DNA of 64,000 bases from Curtobacterium pusillum (GCF_007680845.1 NZ_VEIY01000002.1:550217-614216); one strand, 5' to 3'. Shown: positions 43,187-52,462, counted from the first letter of the stretch. The notes: generated from the sequence alone by a model not told the origin. Numbers and translations are program-made.

Positions 43187-44910
43187 CCAGGCTCTTCAAC
43201 GACCCCGCGGACTTCGCGGACGAGGCGGCGGACGGGTTCGTCGTCGCGAACCAGCGGTGGGTCCGCCGGGTGCACGGCGGGGTCGCCCGCGCCACGAGCT
43301 CGCCGGACGGGACGGTCGCCGTCGTGATCGGCGGTGGCTCCGGGCACTACCCGGCGTTCGGCGGTCTCGTCGGACCCGGCCTGGCGGCTGGCGCGGCGAT
43401 GGGGAACCTCTTCGCCAGTCCGAGCGCGCAGCAGGTCGCCGGAGTGGCGCGCGCGGCGGAACACGGCGGCGGCGTCCTCTTCTCGTACGGCAACTACGCC
43501 GGTGACGTCCTCAACTTCGACGCCGCGGCTCGAACGCTCGAGGCCTCGGGCATCCCGGTCCGCACGGTCGTGGTCACCGACGACGTGGTCTCCGCCCCGG
43601 CCGAGCTCGCGTCCGAACGGCGGGGGATCGCCGGTGACCTCTGCGTCTTCAAGGTCGCCGGTGCGGCGGCCGAGGAGGGCCGCACGCTCGACGAGGTCAC
43701 CGCCGTCGCATCGCGTGCGAACGACCGGACCCGGTCGTTCGGCGTCGCCTTCTCCGGCTGCTCGCTCCCCGGCGCCGACGAACCGCTGTTCGAGGTGCCC
43801 GAGGGGCGCATGGCGATCGGCATGGGCATCCACGGCGAGCGGGGCATCGACGAGACGGACGTGCCGACGGCGGACGGACTCGCTGCGCTCCTCGTGGAGC
43901 GGCTGCTGGAGGAACTGCCGGACGGCGTCACGGCCGACGGCGCACGGGTCGTCCCGATCCTCAACGGACTGGGCAGCGTGAAGTACGAGGAGCTCTTCGT
44001 CGTCTACCGCTCGGTGCAGCGGCTGCTCGACGACGCCGGGGTCGTCACCGTGGAACCCGAGGTCGGCGAGCTCGTCACGAGCTTCGACATGGCCGGTGTC
44101 TCGCTGACGCTGTTCTGGCTCGACGACGAACTCGAACGGCTCTGGGCCGCACCCGCGGACACGCCCGCGTTCCGGAAGGGCGGAGCGGTCGCCGCGGAGC
44201 GCCTCCCGGAGTCCGAACTGGAAGCCGACGACGGCATCGTGGTCGGCACCGGTTCGGCCGAGTCGCAGGCCGTCGCGGTGCGCCTCGCCGGAGCGCTCGC
44301 CGCCGTCCGCCGGGTCCTCGACGAGCACGTCGACGAACTCGGCGAACTGGACGCGGTCGCCGGGGACGGCGACCACGGGATCGGCATGCAGCGTGGCGCG
44401 CACGCCGCCGACGCCGCCGCGCAGGAGGCGCTCGGCCGCGACGTCGGCGCGGGCGGCCTGCTCGCGATCGCCGCGGACGCGTGGTCCGACAAGGCCGGTG
44501 GCACGTCCGGTGCCGTCTGGGGCGCCGCCCTGGAGGCACTGGGTCGCGGCATCGGGGACGACTCGCGTCCGTCGGCGGCGGAGGTCCAGAGCGCGGTGCA
44601 CGCCGCCGCCGAAGCCGTCCTCGCCTTCGGCGCGGTGCCCGGCGACAAGACGATGGTGGACGCCCTCGTGCCGTTCGACGACGCGTTCGCCGCCGCCGTC
44701 GAGCGCGGTGCGTCCGTCCCGGACGCGTGGCGGTCCGCCGTGACGGCCGCACACGAGGCCGCCGACGCCACCGCCGACCTGGTGCCGCGGAAGGGCCGCG
44801 CCAAGACCCACGCCGAACAGGCGGTGGGGACGAAGGACCCCGGAGCGGTGTCCTTCGCACTGATCGTCGAGACGGTGACCCCGGTCATCGAGGAAGGGGC
44901 AAGATCATGA
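43183..44910 (+). CDS. dihydroxyacetone kinase-family tetrulose kinase (DhaK-DhaL fusion)
   Basis: 575-aa ATP-dependent kinase. Residues about 1-330 are DhaK with [18 protein letters not shown] and the substrate-binding His in [11 protein letters not shown]; about 370-575 are DhaL with the Mg-ATP motif [10 protein letters not shown] and [12 protein letters not shown]. In this context (RpiB-like and TPI-like isomerases immediately downstream) it matches L- or D-erythrulose kinase rather than glycerone kinase. ATG overlaps the transporter stop (ATGA). Confidence 0.87.
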   Translation: MTRLFNDPADFADEAADGFVVANQRWVRRVHGGVARATSSPDGTVAVVIGGGSGHYPAFGGLVGPGLAAGAAMGNLFASPSAQQVAGVARAAEHGGGVLFSYGNYAGDVLNFDAAARTLEASGIPVRTVVVTDDVVSAPAELASERRGIAGDLCVFKVAGAAAEEGRTLDEVTAVASRANDRTRSFGVAFSGCSLPGADEPLFEVPEGRMAIGMGIHGERGIDETDVPTADGLAALLVERLLEELPDGVTADGARVVPILNGLGSVKYEELFVVYRSVQRLLDDAGVVTVEPEVGELVTSFDMAGVSLTLFWLDDELERLWAAPADTPAFRKGGAVAAERLPESELEADDGIVVGTGSAESQAVAVRLAGALAAVRRVLDEHVDELGELDAVAGDGDHGIGMQRGAHAADAAAQEALGRDVGAGGLLAIAADAWSDKAGGTSGAVWGAALEALGRGIGDDSRPSAAEVQSAVHAAAEAVLAFGAVPGDKTMVDALVPFDDAFAAAVERGASVPDAWRSAVTAAHEAADATADLVPRKGRAKTHAEQAVGTKDPGAVSFALIVETVTPVIEEGARS

Positions 44911-45401
44911 CGTTCCGCCTGGTCGTCGGCTCGGATGACGCCGGCTACGAGTACAAGGAGGCGATCAAGCGGGACCTGTCCGCGGACGACCGCGTCGCCT
45001 CCGTCCACGACGTCGGGGTCGACGCCGACGGGCACACCGCCTACCCACACATCGCCGTCGACGCCGCCCGGATGGTCGCGAACGGCGAGGCCGACCGGGC
45101 GATCCTGATCTGCGGCACCGGGCTCGGGGTCGCGATCAGCGCCAACAAGGTGCCCGGCATCCGAGCGGTGACCGCCCACGACAGTTACAGCGTCGAGCGG
45201 TCAGTGCTCTCCAACGACGCGCAGGTGCTCTGCATGGGGCAGCGGGTCGTCGGACTCGAGGTGGCCCGGCGGATGGCGAAGGAGTGGCTCGGCTACGAGT
45301 TCGACCCGTCGTCGGCCAGCGCCGAGAAGGTCGCGGCGATCTGCGGCTACGACGGGTCGGCTGCCGAGGGCATCGACGCCGAGGGGGTCGACGCGACGTG
45401 A
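44907..45401 (+). CDS. RpiB-family isomerase (D-erythrulose/erythrose 4-phosphate type)
   Basis: 164-aa LacAB/RpiB sugar-phosphate isomerase. [16 protein letters not shown] replaces the GSDHAG of ribose-5-phosphate isomerases, as in the erythrulose-4-phosphate isomerases; catalytic Cys in [17 protein letters not shown]. Converts D-erythrulose 4-phosphate to D-erythrose 4-phosphate by family precedent. ATG overlaps the kinase stop. Confidence 0.87.
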   Translation: MTFRLVVGSDDAGYEYKEAIKRDLSADDRVASVHDVGVDADGHTAYPHIAVDAARMVANGEADRAILICGTGLGVAISANKVPGIRAVTAHDSYSVERSVLSNDAQVLCMGQRVVGLEVARRMAKEWLGYEFDPSSASAEKVAAICGYDGSAAEGIDAEGVDAT

Positions 45402-46201
45402 CGCTCGTCGGGGTGTCGCTCAAGATGTACTTCTCGCACGCCCGCACCCTCGCCTGGGCGCGGGAGGTCCGGGACATCGCCGAGCGGCACCCCGCCGTGC
45501 GCTCCGGGGCGGCGACGCTGTTCGTGGCGCCGACGTTCCCTGCCCTGGTCCCGGTGCGCGACGTGCTGGCCGGCTCCGGGGTGCTCCTCGGCGCGCAGGA
45601 CCTGGCGGAGGCCGACGAGGGCGCGTACACCGGCGAGGTCTCCGGGGCGGAGCTCCGCGAGATCGGGGTCGACCTCGTCGAGATCGGCCACGCGGAGCGG
45701 CGCTCCCTGTTCCACGAGACGGACGAGCGGGTCGCGGCGAAGGTGCACGCGGCGTTCCGCAACCACCTGCGGCCGCTGCTCTGCGTCGGGGAGGCGATCC
45801 GTTCCTCCAGTGCGAGCGCCGTCGCCGACGTGACCGGACAGCTCGACCGGGCCGTCGCGACGGCCACCGCGGACGGCATCGCCGGGCCGCTCGTCGTGGC
45901 GTACGAGCCGGTCTGGGCGATCGGGGCCCCGGCACCAGCTCCGGACGAGCACGTCGTCGCGGTCCTCGGCGGGATCGAGGAGCACCTCGACGACCGACCC
46001 GAACTGGCCGGCAGCGTCGCGATCTACGGCGGGAGCGCCGGGCCCGGGCTGCTCACCCGTGGCCGGGGGCGCATCGGCGGGCTGTTCCTCGGTCGGTTCG
46101 CGCACGACCCCGCGGCGATCGCGGCGGTCCTCGACGAGGTCCAGGCGCTCGACACCGCGCTGCCGGACGAGGAGGCTGCGGCGGAAGCGTCCGCGGGCTA
46201 G
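45398..46201 (+). CDS. triose-phosphate isomerase-like L-erythrulose 1-phosphate isomerase
   Basis: 267-aa TIM-barrel isomerase. Catalytic Lys in SLKMYFSH, His in [11 protein letters not shown], Glu in [10 protein letters not shown] and phosphate loop IYGGSAGPG. The GVSLKMY start instead of GNWKMN and the operon place it with L-erythrulose-1-phosphate isomerases, not glycolytic TpiA. GTG start overlaps the RpiB-like stop; its own TAG overlaps the convergent response-regulator stop (CTAG) with no terminator between. Confidence 0.85.
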   Translation: MTLVGVSLKMYFSHARTLAWAREVRDIAERHPAVRSGAATLFVAPTFPALVPVRDVLAGSGVLLGAQDLAEADEGAYTGEVSGAELREIGVDLVEIGHAERRSLFHETDERVAAKVHAAFRNHLRPLLCVGEAIRSSSASAVADVTGQLDRAVATATADGIAGPLVVAYEPVWAIGAPAPAPDEHVVAVLGGIEEHLDDRPELAGSVAIYGGSAGPGLLTRGRGRIGGLFLGRFAHDPAAIAAVLDEVQALDTALPDEEAAAEASAG

Positions 46202-46872
46202 GACCCGTCGCGGGTGCCGGCCAGCCCGTGGTCGTGCGCGTAGACCACCAGCTGCACCCGGTCCCGCAGCGCGAGCTTCCCCAGCACGCTCGAGATCTGC
46301 GTCTTCACCGTGGACTCGGTGACGAACTCCTTCGCCGCGATCTCGGCGTTCGACAACCCCCGCGACGCCCAGCCGAACACGATGCGCTCCCGGTCGGTCA
46401 GCGTCTGGAACTCCGGCGGCTGCGGCGCGGGGGCCCGCTCGACGTCGGCGCCGAAGAGCTGCGAGAGGTCGTTCGGCGCGATCACCGAGCTGCCCTCGTG
46501 CACCGCTCGGACGGCGGCGAAGAGGAACGGCGGCGTCGTGTCCTTGAGGAGGAACCCGCTCGCGCCCAGCCGGATCGCGGTCGCGGCCGCGGGGTCGAGC
46601 CCGAACGTGGTGAGCACGATGACCCGGGGCAACGGACCGGGCACGGCGCCGGAGAAGAGCTGCCGGACGGTCTCGACCCCGTCCGTGCCGGCCATCCGCA
46701 TGTCGAGGAGCACCACGTCGGGCCGGAGCTCGGGGATCTGCCGGAGCGCCTCGGCCCCGTCGGACGCCTCACCGACGACGACCATGTCGTCCTGCGCGTC
46801 GAGCACGACGCGGAGTCCCGCTCGGAAGAGCGCCTGGTCGTCGGTGAGCAGGATGCGGATCGGATCGGTCAT
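46198..46872 (-). CDS. NarL/LuxR-family response regulator
   Basis: 224-aa protein with a receiver domain (ILLTDDQALFRAGL, phospho-acceptor Asp in DVVLLDMRMAG, Lys in GFLLKDT) and a C-terminal LuxR helix-turn-helix (GLSNAEIAAKEFVTESTVKT). ATG overlaps the stop of its kinase. Target genes unknown; the adjacent VanY-like gene is a possible one. Confidence 0.92.
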   Translation of the reverse strand: MTDPIRILLTDDQALFRAGLRVVLDAQDDMVVVGEASDGAEALRQIPELRPDVVLLDMRMAGTDGVETVRQLFSGAVPGPLPRVIVLTTFGLDPAAATAIRLGASGFLLKDTTPPFLFAAVRAVHEGSSVIAPNDLSQLFGADVERAPAPQPPEFQTLTDRERIVFGWASRGLSNAEIAAKEFVTESTVKTQISSVLGKLALRDRVQLVVYAHDHGLAGTRDGS

Positions 46873-48125
46873 CGGATGGTCCCCCCAAGGACGTCGAACG
46901 GGATGCGGGCGCGTGCGGAGAACACGTCGTCCAGGACGGCGGCGTCGAACGAGCCGCCGAGCGCGTGGAGCCGGGACTGCATGCCGGTGAGCCCCCGGCC
47001 GGAGCCGCGGGTGGTCGTGACGGGCCCGGCGGTGAGCGTGACGGGCCCGGTCCCGACGGCGACCGGCGGCACGACGTTCTCGACCTCGAGCACCAGGTCG
47101 GCCGACCGCCACGTCTCCCGCACGGTCACCGGCATCCCCGGAGCGCCGTGCCGGAGCGCGTTCGTGAGCATCTCCTGGAGCACCCGGCGCGCGGCGGTCC
47201 CGCTCTCGGGGCCGAGCGTCACGGGGCGGCCCCGCACGGACCGGTCGACGTCGACGCCGGCCTCGCGGATGCCCTGCACGATCTCGTCGAGGGACCCCGG
47301 GTCGGTCGACGCCCCGGAACCGTCGATGTGGCCGAGCACCTGGCGGACCTCGACGAGGGAGCTCCGGGCGGTGCTGGCGATGGTGGCGCTGACCTCGCGG
47401 ATCCGGGCCTCGTCGTCGAGGAACGGCACCGAGTCCGCCTGCGCGATGATCACCGCCAGGGAGTGTCCGACGACGTCGTGCACGTCCCGGGCGATGTCGG
47501 CGCGGATGCGTTCGGACTCGGCCTCGTCGATCGCACGCGTGGCGGTGGCCTCGGCCTCGGTCGCGACGGCCTCGGCGCGGGACGCCGCGGCCTCGGCGTC
47601 GGCGCGGCGTTCGGACTCGCGGTCGCGGGAGCGGAACGCGCGGACCGCGACCCCGCCGGCCCAGACCCCCAGGAGCGCGGTGACCGGGGCGGCCATCGCG
47701 AGGAACGCCTGGTCGCGGGGACCGGTGATGAGCACCAGGAACCGGAACCCCGTGAAGGCCAGGTAGACGGTTGCGCTGATCCCGGCGACGAACGCGAGCA
47801 CCCCGGAGAGGATGACCTCGGTCCGGGTCCCGACGACCGCCGCGGTGCCGATCACGACGAACATGGCGAGGTCCACGAGCGAGGGGCGCTCGCCGCCGCC
47901 GACCTGGACGATCCCGAGGACGACGACCATGAGCATGGCCGACGACGGCGACACCCGGCGGAGCGCGATGGCCCCGGCGGCAGCGAGGACCGCGAAGAAG
48001 CTCGCCTGCTCGAGCTCGAGGTCGATGGGGAGCAGGAACACGAACGCCGCGACGACCGCCCATGCCACGTCGATGACGATCGAGCGGGCGGCGAGCGGCC
48101 GGATGAACGTGCGCCGTTCCGTCAC
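46869..48125 (-). CDS. sensor histidine kinase (HisKA_3 type)
   Basis: 418-aa membrane kinase: about five to six helices in residues 15-165, a coiled-coil linker (ESERRADAEAAASRAEAVAT), dimerisation domain with phospho-acceptor His in DIARDVHDVVGHSLAVI and an ATPase domain with QEMLTNALRHG and GRGLTGMQSR. Partner of the NarL-type regulator, a common actinobacterial pair. GTG start with a GATGAT box 6 nt before it. Confidence 0.9.
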   Translation of the reverse strand: MTERRTFIRPLAARSIVIDVAWAVVAAFVFLLPIDLELEQASFFAVLAAAGAIALRRVSPSSAMLMVVVLGIVQVGGGERPSLVDLAMFVVIGTAAVVGTRTEVILSGVLAFVAGISATVYLAFTGFRFLVLITGPRDQAFLAMAAPVTALLGVWAGGVAVRAFRSRDRESERRADAEAAASRAEAVATEAEATATRAIDEAESERIRADIARDVHDVVGHSLAVIIAQADSVPFLDDEARIREVSATIASTARSSLVEVRQVLGHIDGSGASTDPGSLDEIVQGIREAGVDVDRSVRGRPVTLGPESGTAARRVLQEMLTNALRHGAPGMPVTVRETWRSADLVLEVENVVPPVAVGTGPVTLTAGPVTTTRGSGRGLTGMQSRLHALGGSFDAAVLDDVFSARARIPFDVLGGTIR

Positions 48126-48159
48126 GGCACGATCATCGCACGGGGGCGCGGCGCGGTCG

Positions 48160-48261
48160 TCACGGCATCGGCGACATGGCGATGAGTGCCGTGGCCGTGA
48201 CCGCGACGATGGCGGCGCAGAGCATCAGCGTGGCGATCGTGTGCTTCGTCGAGGACTCCAT
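48160..48261 (-). CDS. 33-aa single-helix membrane peptide
   Basis: Short frame starting ATG at 48261, MESSTKHTIATLML then a hydrophobic stretch to IAMSPMP. A GGAAG element lies about 9 nt upstream. One membrane-spanning segment. Lies between VanY and the kinase in the same direction. No family recognised; could be a small membrane-regulatory peptide or chance. Confidence 0.4.
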   Translation of the reverse strand: MESSTKHTIATLMLCAAIVAVTATALIAMSPMP

Positions 48262-48341
48262 GGCACCAGCTTCCGGCAGGGGACGGGCTCCGGGCATCGG
48301 GCGTGAGGGGGAAGGCGTTCATCCGACCGGCTGAAACGCGT

Positions 48342-48974
48342 TCACCCCTCGGAGCTGTCGCGGAGCATCGTCGGGCAGGTCCCGCCCGGCGTCGTCGACA
48401 GCTCGAAGTGCCACGACTCGTTCTCGTAGGTCTGGCAGAGCCCGAAGTCGCTCCCGTGCTCCTGCATCCACGCGGCCGCGTCGACCGGGCCGACGTCGAC
48501 TGCGCGGCCCAGGACGTGGGTCGAACGCTCCGGGGTGTTCACCCACCGGCGAGCCTCCTCGAGCGACCCGTGCTCCTGGACGGCCGCGTCGAGCAGCGTG
48601 CGTTGGTAGCGCGTGCTGCGCCAGCCGGAGTTGATGCGGACCTCGACGCCGTCCGCGGCGGCTGCCTCGGTCGCGCGGACCACCGCGCGGCGCAGGTCGG
48701 CGTCGAGGTTCGCGACGGCGGGGGTCCCGGCGAGCTCGTCGATCGTCGCGCTGGTGCCGATGCGGCCGTCCGCATCGCCGACGGTGTGGCCGCCGCCGCC
48801 GCCGTCGGTCGGCGGGTCCGCGGGCGCCGCCGACGTGTCCGACGTGCTGGTCCCGCGACTCCCGGCACCGGTTCCGTCGGGTCCGGGGAGGGACGCGGCA
48901 GCGCAGCCGGCGACCGTGAGGGTCGCGGCGCAGACGACGATGGTGGCGATGACGTGGAGGCGTTGCTGGTGCAT
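48342..48974 (-). CDS. VanY-like D-alanyl-D-alanine carboxypeptidase lipoprotein
   Basis: 210-aa M15-family peptidase. Lipoprotein signal ending TLTVAGC, a Ser/Thr/Gly-rich linker, then the zinc motifs STHVLGRAVDVG (SxHxxGxAxD) and ESWHFEL. Trims D-Ala-D-Ala stem peptides at the cell surface. The ATG at 48974 is chosen over an upstream frame extension because of the signal peptide and a GATGCT box 6 nt before it. Confidence 0.87.
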   Translation of the reverse strand: MHQQRLHVIATIVVCAATLTVAGCAAASLPGPDGTGAGSRGTSTSDTSAAPADPPTDGGGGGHTVGDADGRIGTSATIDELAGTPAVANLDADLRRAVVRATEAAAADGVEVRINSGWRSTRYQRTLLDAAVQEHGSLEEARRWVNTPERSTHVLGRAVDVGPVDAAAWMQEHGSDFGLCQTYENESWHFELSTTPGGTCPTMLRDSSEG

Positions 48975-49075
48975 GCCGTCAGCATCGGGAACGCGACCGC
49001 TCGGCACATCGGGCGCGAGTACCGACCGGCTCACCTGACGGGGTGAACCCGCGTCGGTCGCGGTGACCGTCCGCC

Positions 49076-49117
49076 GGACTGGAGGCGCGGTGCGGGCCCG
49101 ACCCGCGCCTCCAGTCC
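49076..49117. terminator. hairpin terminator (dispersed family)
   Basis: GGACTGGAGGCGCGG (49076-49090) pairs perfectly with 49103-49117 around a 12-nt loop containing CGGGCCCG. Lies directly after the stop of the minus-strand SDR gene. Almost the same sequence recurs at 62025. Confidence 0.75.
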
Positions 49118-49118
49118 G

Positions 49119-49805
49119 TCAGATCGTGATCTGGCCGAGCACGCGGTGCGCGATCGAGATCGACTCGCCGGAGACGACGGAGCGCGGCGACACGAGGAAC
49201 GCGACGAGGTCCGCGATCTGCTGCGGGCTGGAGTCGCCGGGGCCGCCCGGCCGGACCTCGGCGGCCGGGGTGTTCGTCACCGTGCCGGGGTTGACGACGT
49301 TCACCGTGACGCCCGTGCCGGCGGCCTCGTCGGCGAGGTTCTTCGCGATGACGCTGACGGCGGTGTTCCGGAGGGACGCGGTGATGTTGCCGGAGAGGTA
49401 GGCGTTCTGCCCGCTCACCACGACAACACGCCCGAAGCCAGCAGCGCGCTGGGACGGGAGCACGGCGTTCGCGACCCGGAGGAAACCGAGCGCCTTCCCG
49501 TCGATCGCGGTGAGGACCTGCTCCGGGTCCGACCTCTTCGCCGGGTCGAGCGTGCCCGCGCTCGGGGCGGCGGTCACGACGAGCGCGTCGATGCGCCCGT
49601 GCTGCTCGAGGACGCGGGCGACGGCGGCGTCCACCGAGGCCTGGTCGGCGGTGTCGACGGCGACGCTGTCGGGGTCGTCACCGGCGCTGCGGGAGGCGAC
49701 GACGACCGTTGCCCCCTCGGCACGGAGTCGATCGGCGACGGCGGCGCCGATGTACCCCTTCCCTCCGACGACGAGCGCGACACGGTTGGTGAGTTCGAGG
49801 TCCAC
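49119..49805 (-). CDS. SDR-fold protein lacking the usual catalytic Tyr/Lys
   Basis: 228-aa Rossmann protein. Cofactor loop is GGKGYIGAA; NNAG is replaced by TAAPSAG. In the Ser-x12-Tyr-x3-Lys frame counted from Ser131, Ser144 and Thr148 stand where Tyr and Lys should be, so classical dehydrogenase chemistry is doubtful. GTG start with TAGCGT exactly 6 nt before it, leaderless architecture. May be a regulator-like or binding-only SDR. Confidence 0.75.
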   Translation of the reverse strand: MDLELTNRVALVVGGKGYIGAAVADRLRAEGATVVVASRSAGDDPDSVAVDTADQASVDAAVARVLEQHGRIDALVVTAAPSAGTLDPAKRSDPEQVLTAIDGKALGFLRVANAVLPSQRAAGFGRVVVVSGQNAYLSGNITASLRNTAVSVIAKNLADEAAGTGVTVNVVNPGTVTNTPAAEVRPGGPGDSSPQQIADLVAFLVSPRSVVSGESISIAHRVLGQITI

Positions 49806-49849
49806 GCGCCCACGCTATGCCTGTCTGCGGCGGCGTGTCCGTCCGGAGC

Positions 49850-50440
49850 TCAGGCGCCCTTCGGGTCCGTCGACCCCTGCGCCTCCGGGGTCTCGGCGGG
49901 GGAGTCGGCCGGTGGCGTCGCCGCGTCCGCGGCCAGGGCCTTCCGTCGCTGCGCAACCTGCACGGCGATGGCGACCGGGACGGCGGCGAGCGCGAGCGCC
50001 CGGAGCCACGGGCGGTCGAAGACGTGCCGGGTGGCGTGGTCGAGCGAGACCGGGCCCGGGCCGCCGAGCGCGAACATCGCCGCGGTGAACCCGAGGTACG
50101 CCGGGAACTCGAGCCCGCCGTCGGCGTTGAAGAAGCCGTTCGGGGTGTGCACGCTCGAGGCGACGCCCATCGTCGTCGCGGCGCCCGCGCCAGCGATCGG
50201 GGTCGCCAGTCCGAGCACGAGTCCGGCGCCCGACCCTGCTTCGCCGAGACCGGCGAGGACGGCGTTGCGCCGCGCGGGACGGAAGCCCATCGCGTGCATC
50301 CCCTGGGCGGTGCCTTCGATGCCGCCGCCGCCGAAGGCACCGAAGAGCTTCTGGGAGCCGTGCGAGACGAGCACGGCTCCGAGGGCGATGCGGAGCAGGG
50401 TCTTCGCGGTGACCGAAGCAGTAGTGGTGCTCGTGCTCAT
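49850..50440 (-). CDS. DoxX-family membrane protein
   Basis: 196-aa four-helix protein with the DoxX start LLRIALGAVLVSHGSQKLFGAF and GLGEAGSGAGLVLGLATPIAGAG. C-terminal Ala/Pro/Glu-rich tail. ATG at 50440 has AGGAGGAAC at good distance. DoxX proteins in actinobacteria act in redox/thiol stress complexes; divergent from a stress-type SDR. Confidence 0.82.
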   Translation of the reverse strand: MSTSTTTASVTAKTLLRIALGAVLVSHGSQKLFGAFGGGGIEGTAQGMHAMGFRPARRNAVLAGLGEAGSGAGLVLGLATPIAGAGAATTMGVASSVHTPNGFFNADGGLEFPAYLGFTAAMFALGGPGPVSLDHATRHVFDRPWLRALALAAVPVAIAVQVAQRRKALAADAATPPADSPAETPEAQGSTDPKGA

Positions 50441-50465
50441 GGCGTTCCTCCTGATCGTTGGTCGC

Positions 50466-50486
50466 GCGGAAGCGATCGACTTCCGC
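50466..50486. promoter_or_regulatory. inverted repeat upstream of doxX
   Basis: GCGGAAG (50466-50472) and CTTCCGC (50480-50486), 7-bp spacer, in the 268-bp gap between divergent DoxX and stress SDR genes, 26 bp before the DoxX ATG. Candidate operator. Nothing else recognisable in the gap besides the AGGAGG site before 50709. Confidence 0.4.
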
Positions 50487-50708
50487 CATGGCGTCACCAG
50501 CCCCGCCCGTGACCGTCATCCTGCCACCGCGCCGCGGCGATGTCCGCGGTCGTCTGCCGCAGGGGTACAGCACCGCTCGACCTTCGGGACCCCGCGCGAT
50601 CCGGCCAGACGAACCGCGTGTTCGGTCCACTCCGGACGGCCGCCCAGCGGCCCGGGCCGACCGTGGGCCCCGTCACCAGCTCGACCGCACGACGGACCAG
50701 GAGGACCC

Positions 50709-51542
50709 ATGACCGACCAGCAGCAGCCACCGGGCAGCGACCAGGCCCTGACGCCGCAGGCGGACCACGGCGAGACGTCGTACCGCGGCTCTCGCAAGCT
50801 CACGGGCAAGCGCGCGGTCATCACCGGCGGCGACAGCGGGATCGGCAAGGCCGTGGCGATCGCCTTCGCCCGTGAGGGTGCGGACGTCCTGATCAGCTAC
50901 CTCCCCGAGGAGGAGGACGACGCCCAGGACACGAAGCGCTGGATCGAGGAAGCGGGCCGGAAGGCCGTCCTGTTCCCCGGCGACCTCAGCGACCCGGCGT
51001 ACTGCCGCTCCGTGATCGCGCAGGCCGTGTCGGAACTCGGCGGCCTCGACGTCCTCGTGAACAACGCCGCGTACCAGATGACCCACGAGACGATCGAGGA
51101 GATCAGCGACGAGGAGTGGGACCACACCATCGCGACGAACCTCAGCGCCTACTTCCACCTCGTGAAGGCCGCACTGCCCCACCTCGGCGCCGGGTCCTCG
51201 ATCATCGGGTCGAGCTCGGTGAACTCCGACAACCCGAAACCGAACCTGGCGCCCTACGACGTCACGAAGGCCGGTGTCGCGAACTTCTCCGCCGCCCTCG
51301 CCCAGCTCCTCGGCGAGCGGGGCATCCGCGTCAACAGCGTCGCCCCCGGCCCGATCTGGACACCGCTCATCCCCGCGACCATGCCGCCCGAGGAGGTCGA
51401 GCAGTTCGGCACGCAGTCGCCGCTCGGCCGCGCCGGACAGCCGGCCGAGCTCGCACCGGTCTACGTGCTGCTCGCCAGCGACGACGGCAGCTACGTCTCC
51501 GGAGCCCGCATCGCGGTCACCGGCGGCACGCCCATCCTCTGA
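50709..51542 (+). CDS. general-stress SDR oxidoreductase (GSP39/YdaD-like)
   Basis: 277-aa short-chain dehydrogenase with the extra N-terminal region (LTGKRAVITGGDSGIGKAVA after about 30 residues) and the YLPEEEDDAQDTKRWIEEAG segment of the B. subtilis GSP39/YhdF group. Catalytic APYDVTKAGVANF. CAGGAGG ribosome site. Pairs with a manganese catalase 32 bp downstream, a usual stress combination. Confidence 0.87.
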   Translation: MTDQQQPPGSDQALTPQADHGETSYRGSRKLTGKRAVITGGDSGIGKAVAIAFAREGADVLISYLPEEEDDAQDTKRWIEEAGRKAVLFPGDLSDPAYCRSVIAQAVSELGGLDVLVNNAAYQMTHETIEEISDEEWDHTIATNLSAYFHLVKAALPHLGAGSSIIGSSSVNSDNPKPNLAPYDVTKAGVANFSAALAQLLGERGIRVNSVAPGPIWTPLIPATMPPEEVEQFGTQSPLGRAGQPAELAPVYVLLASDDGSYVSGARIAVTGGTPIL

Positions 51543-51574
51543 CACCCGGAACCACCGAACGCAAGGAGCACGAT

Positions 51575-52456
51575 TTGTACTTCCACAAGCAGGAACTCCA
51601 GTTCAAGAGCACGCCGGACAAGCCCGACGCGATCTACGCCCGCAAGCTGCAGGAGGTCCTCGGCGGCCAGTACGGCGAGATCTCCGTCGCGCTGCAGTAC
51701 CAGTTCCAGGCGTGGAACATGCACATCCCGGGCAAGTACCGCGACATGGTGTTCGGCATCGGTGCGGAGGAGATGGGCCACGTCGAGATGCTCGCGACGA
51801 TGATCGCGCAGCTGCTCGAGAAGAGCCCCCTCGGCATCACCGAGGACGCGCTGCAGGACGACCCGACCGTGGCCGCGATCGTGGGCGGCACCGACGTCCA
51901 GCACGCGATCGTCGCCGGTGCGGGTGCCCGGCCGGTGGACAGCAACGGCAACCCCTGGCAGGGCTCGTACATCACCGCCAGCGGCAACCTCCTCGCCGAC
52001 TTCACGGCGAACGAGAACGCCGAGATGCAGGGGCGCGTGCAGGCCGCACGGCTCTACCACATGACCGACGACCACGGCGTGCGGGACCTGCTGAGCTTCC
52101 TCATCGCCCGCGACACGATGCACCAGAACATGTGGGCGACCGCTGCTGCGGAACTCCGCGAGAAGGGCATGGAGGGCTTCCCGGTCCCGAGCAACTTCCC
52201 GCAGTCGAAGGAGAACCAGGAGGTCCACTACCAGTACCTCAACTTCTCCGACGGCGCCGCGGCTGCCGACGGCCCCTGGGCCAGCGGCCCCTCGTTCGAC
52301 GGCAATGGCGAGTACTCGTACCACGACGGCCCCACCACCTCGGTGCCGATGCCGCCGCCCACGCACCCGGACGTGCGGCTCTACGGCACGACCGAGATCC
52401 CGAACGTCGTCGAGAAGACGGCCGGGCTCGTGCAGGACAAGCTCAACAAGGAGTAG
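51575..52456 (+). CDS. manganese (non-haem) catalase
   Basis: 293-aa Mn catalase: YFHKQELQFKSTPDKPDA start, GGQYGEISVALQYQFQAWN, di-manganese ligands in GAEEMGHVEML and the DTMHQNMW region, and the usual Pro-rich C-terminal tail. The start is a rare TTG at 51575, placed by AAGGAG 6 nt upstream and by homologues beginning MYFHKQ. Detoxifies H2O2, which the amine oxidases elsewhere in the window would release. Confidence 0.9.
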   Translation: MYFHKQELQFKSTPDKPDAIYARKLQEVLGGQYGEISVALQYQFQAWNMHIPGKYRDMVFGIGAEEMGHVEMLATMIAQLLEKSPLGITEDALQDDPTVAAIVGGTDVQHAIVAGAGARPVDSNGNPWQGSYITASGNLLADFTANENAEMQGRVQAARLYHMTDDHGVRDLLSFLIARDTMHQNMWATAAAELREKGMEGFPVPSNFPQSKENQEVHYQYLNFSDGAAAADGPWASGPSFDGNGEYSYHDGPTTSVPMPPPTHPDVRLYGTTEIPNVVEKTAGLVQDKLNKE

Positions 52457-52462
52457 TCGCAC

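Noticed and set aside
44907..45401. Ribose-5-phosphate isomerase B
   Set aside because: GSDDAG in place of GSDHAG and the operon context favour a tetrose-phosphate isomerase.
45398..46201. Glycolytic triose-phosphate isomerase (tpiA)
   Set aside because: Catalytic residues fit but the N-terminal motif and the kinase/RpiB-like operon indicate the erythrulose-phosphate subgroup.
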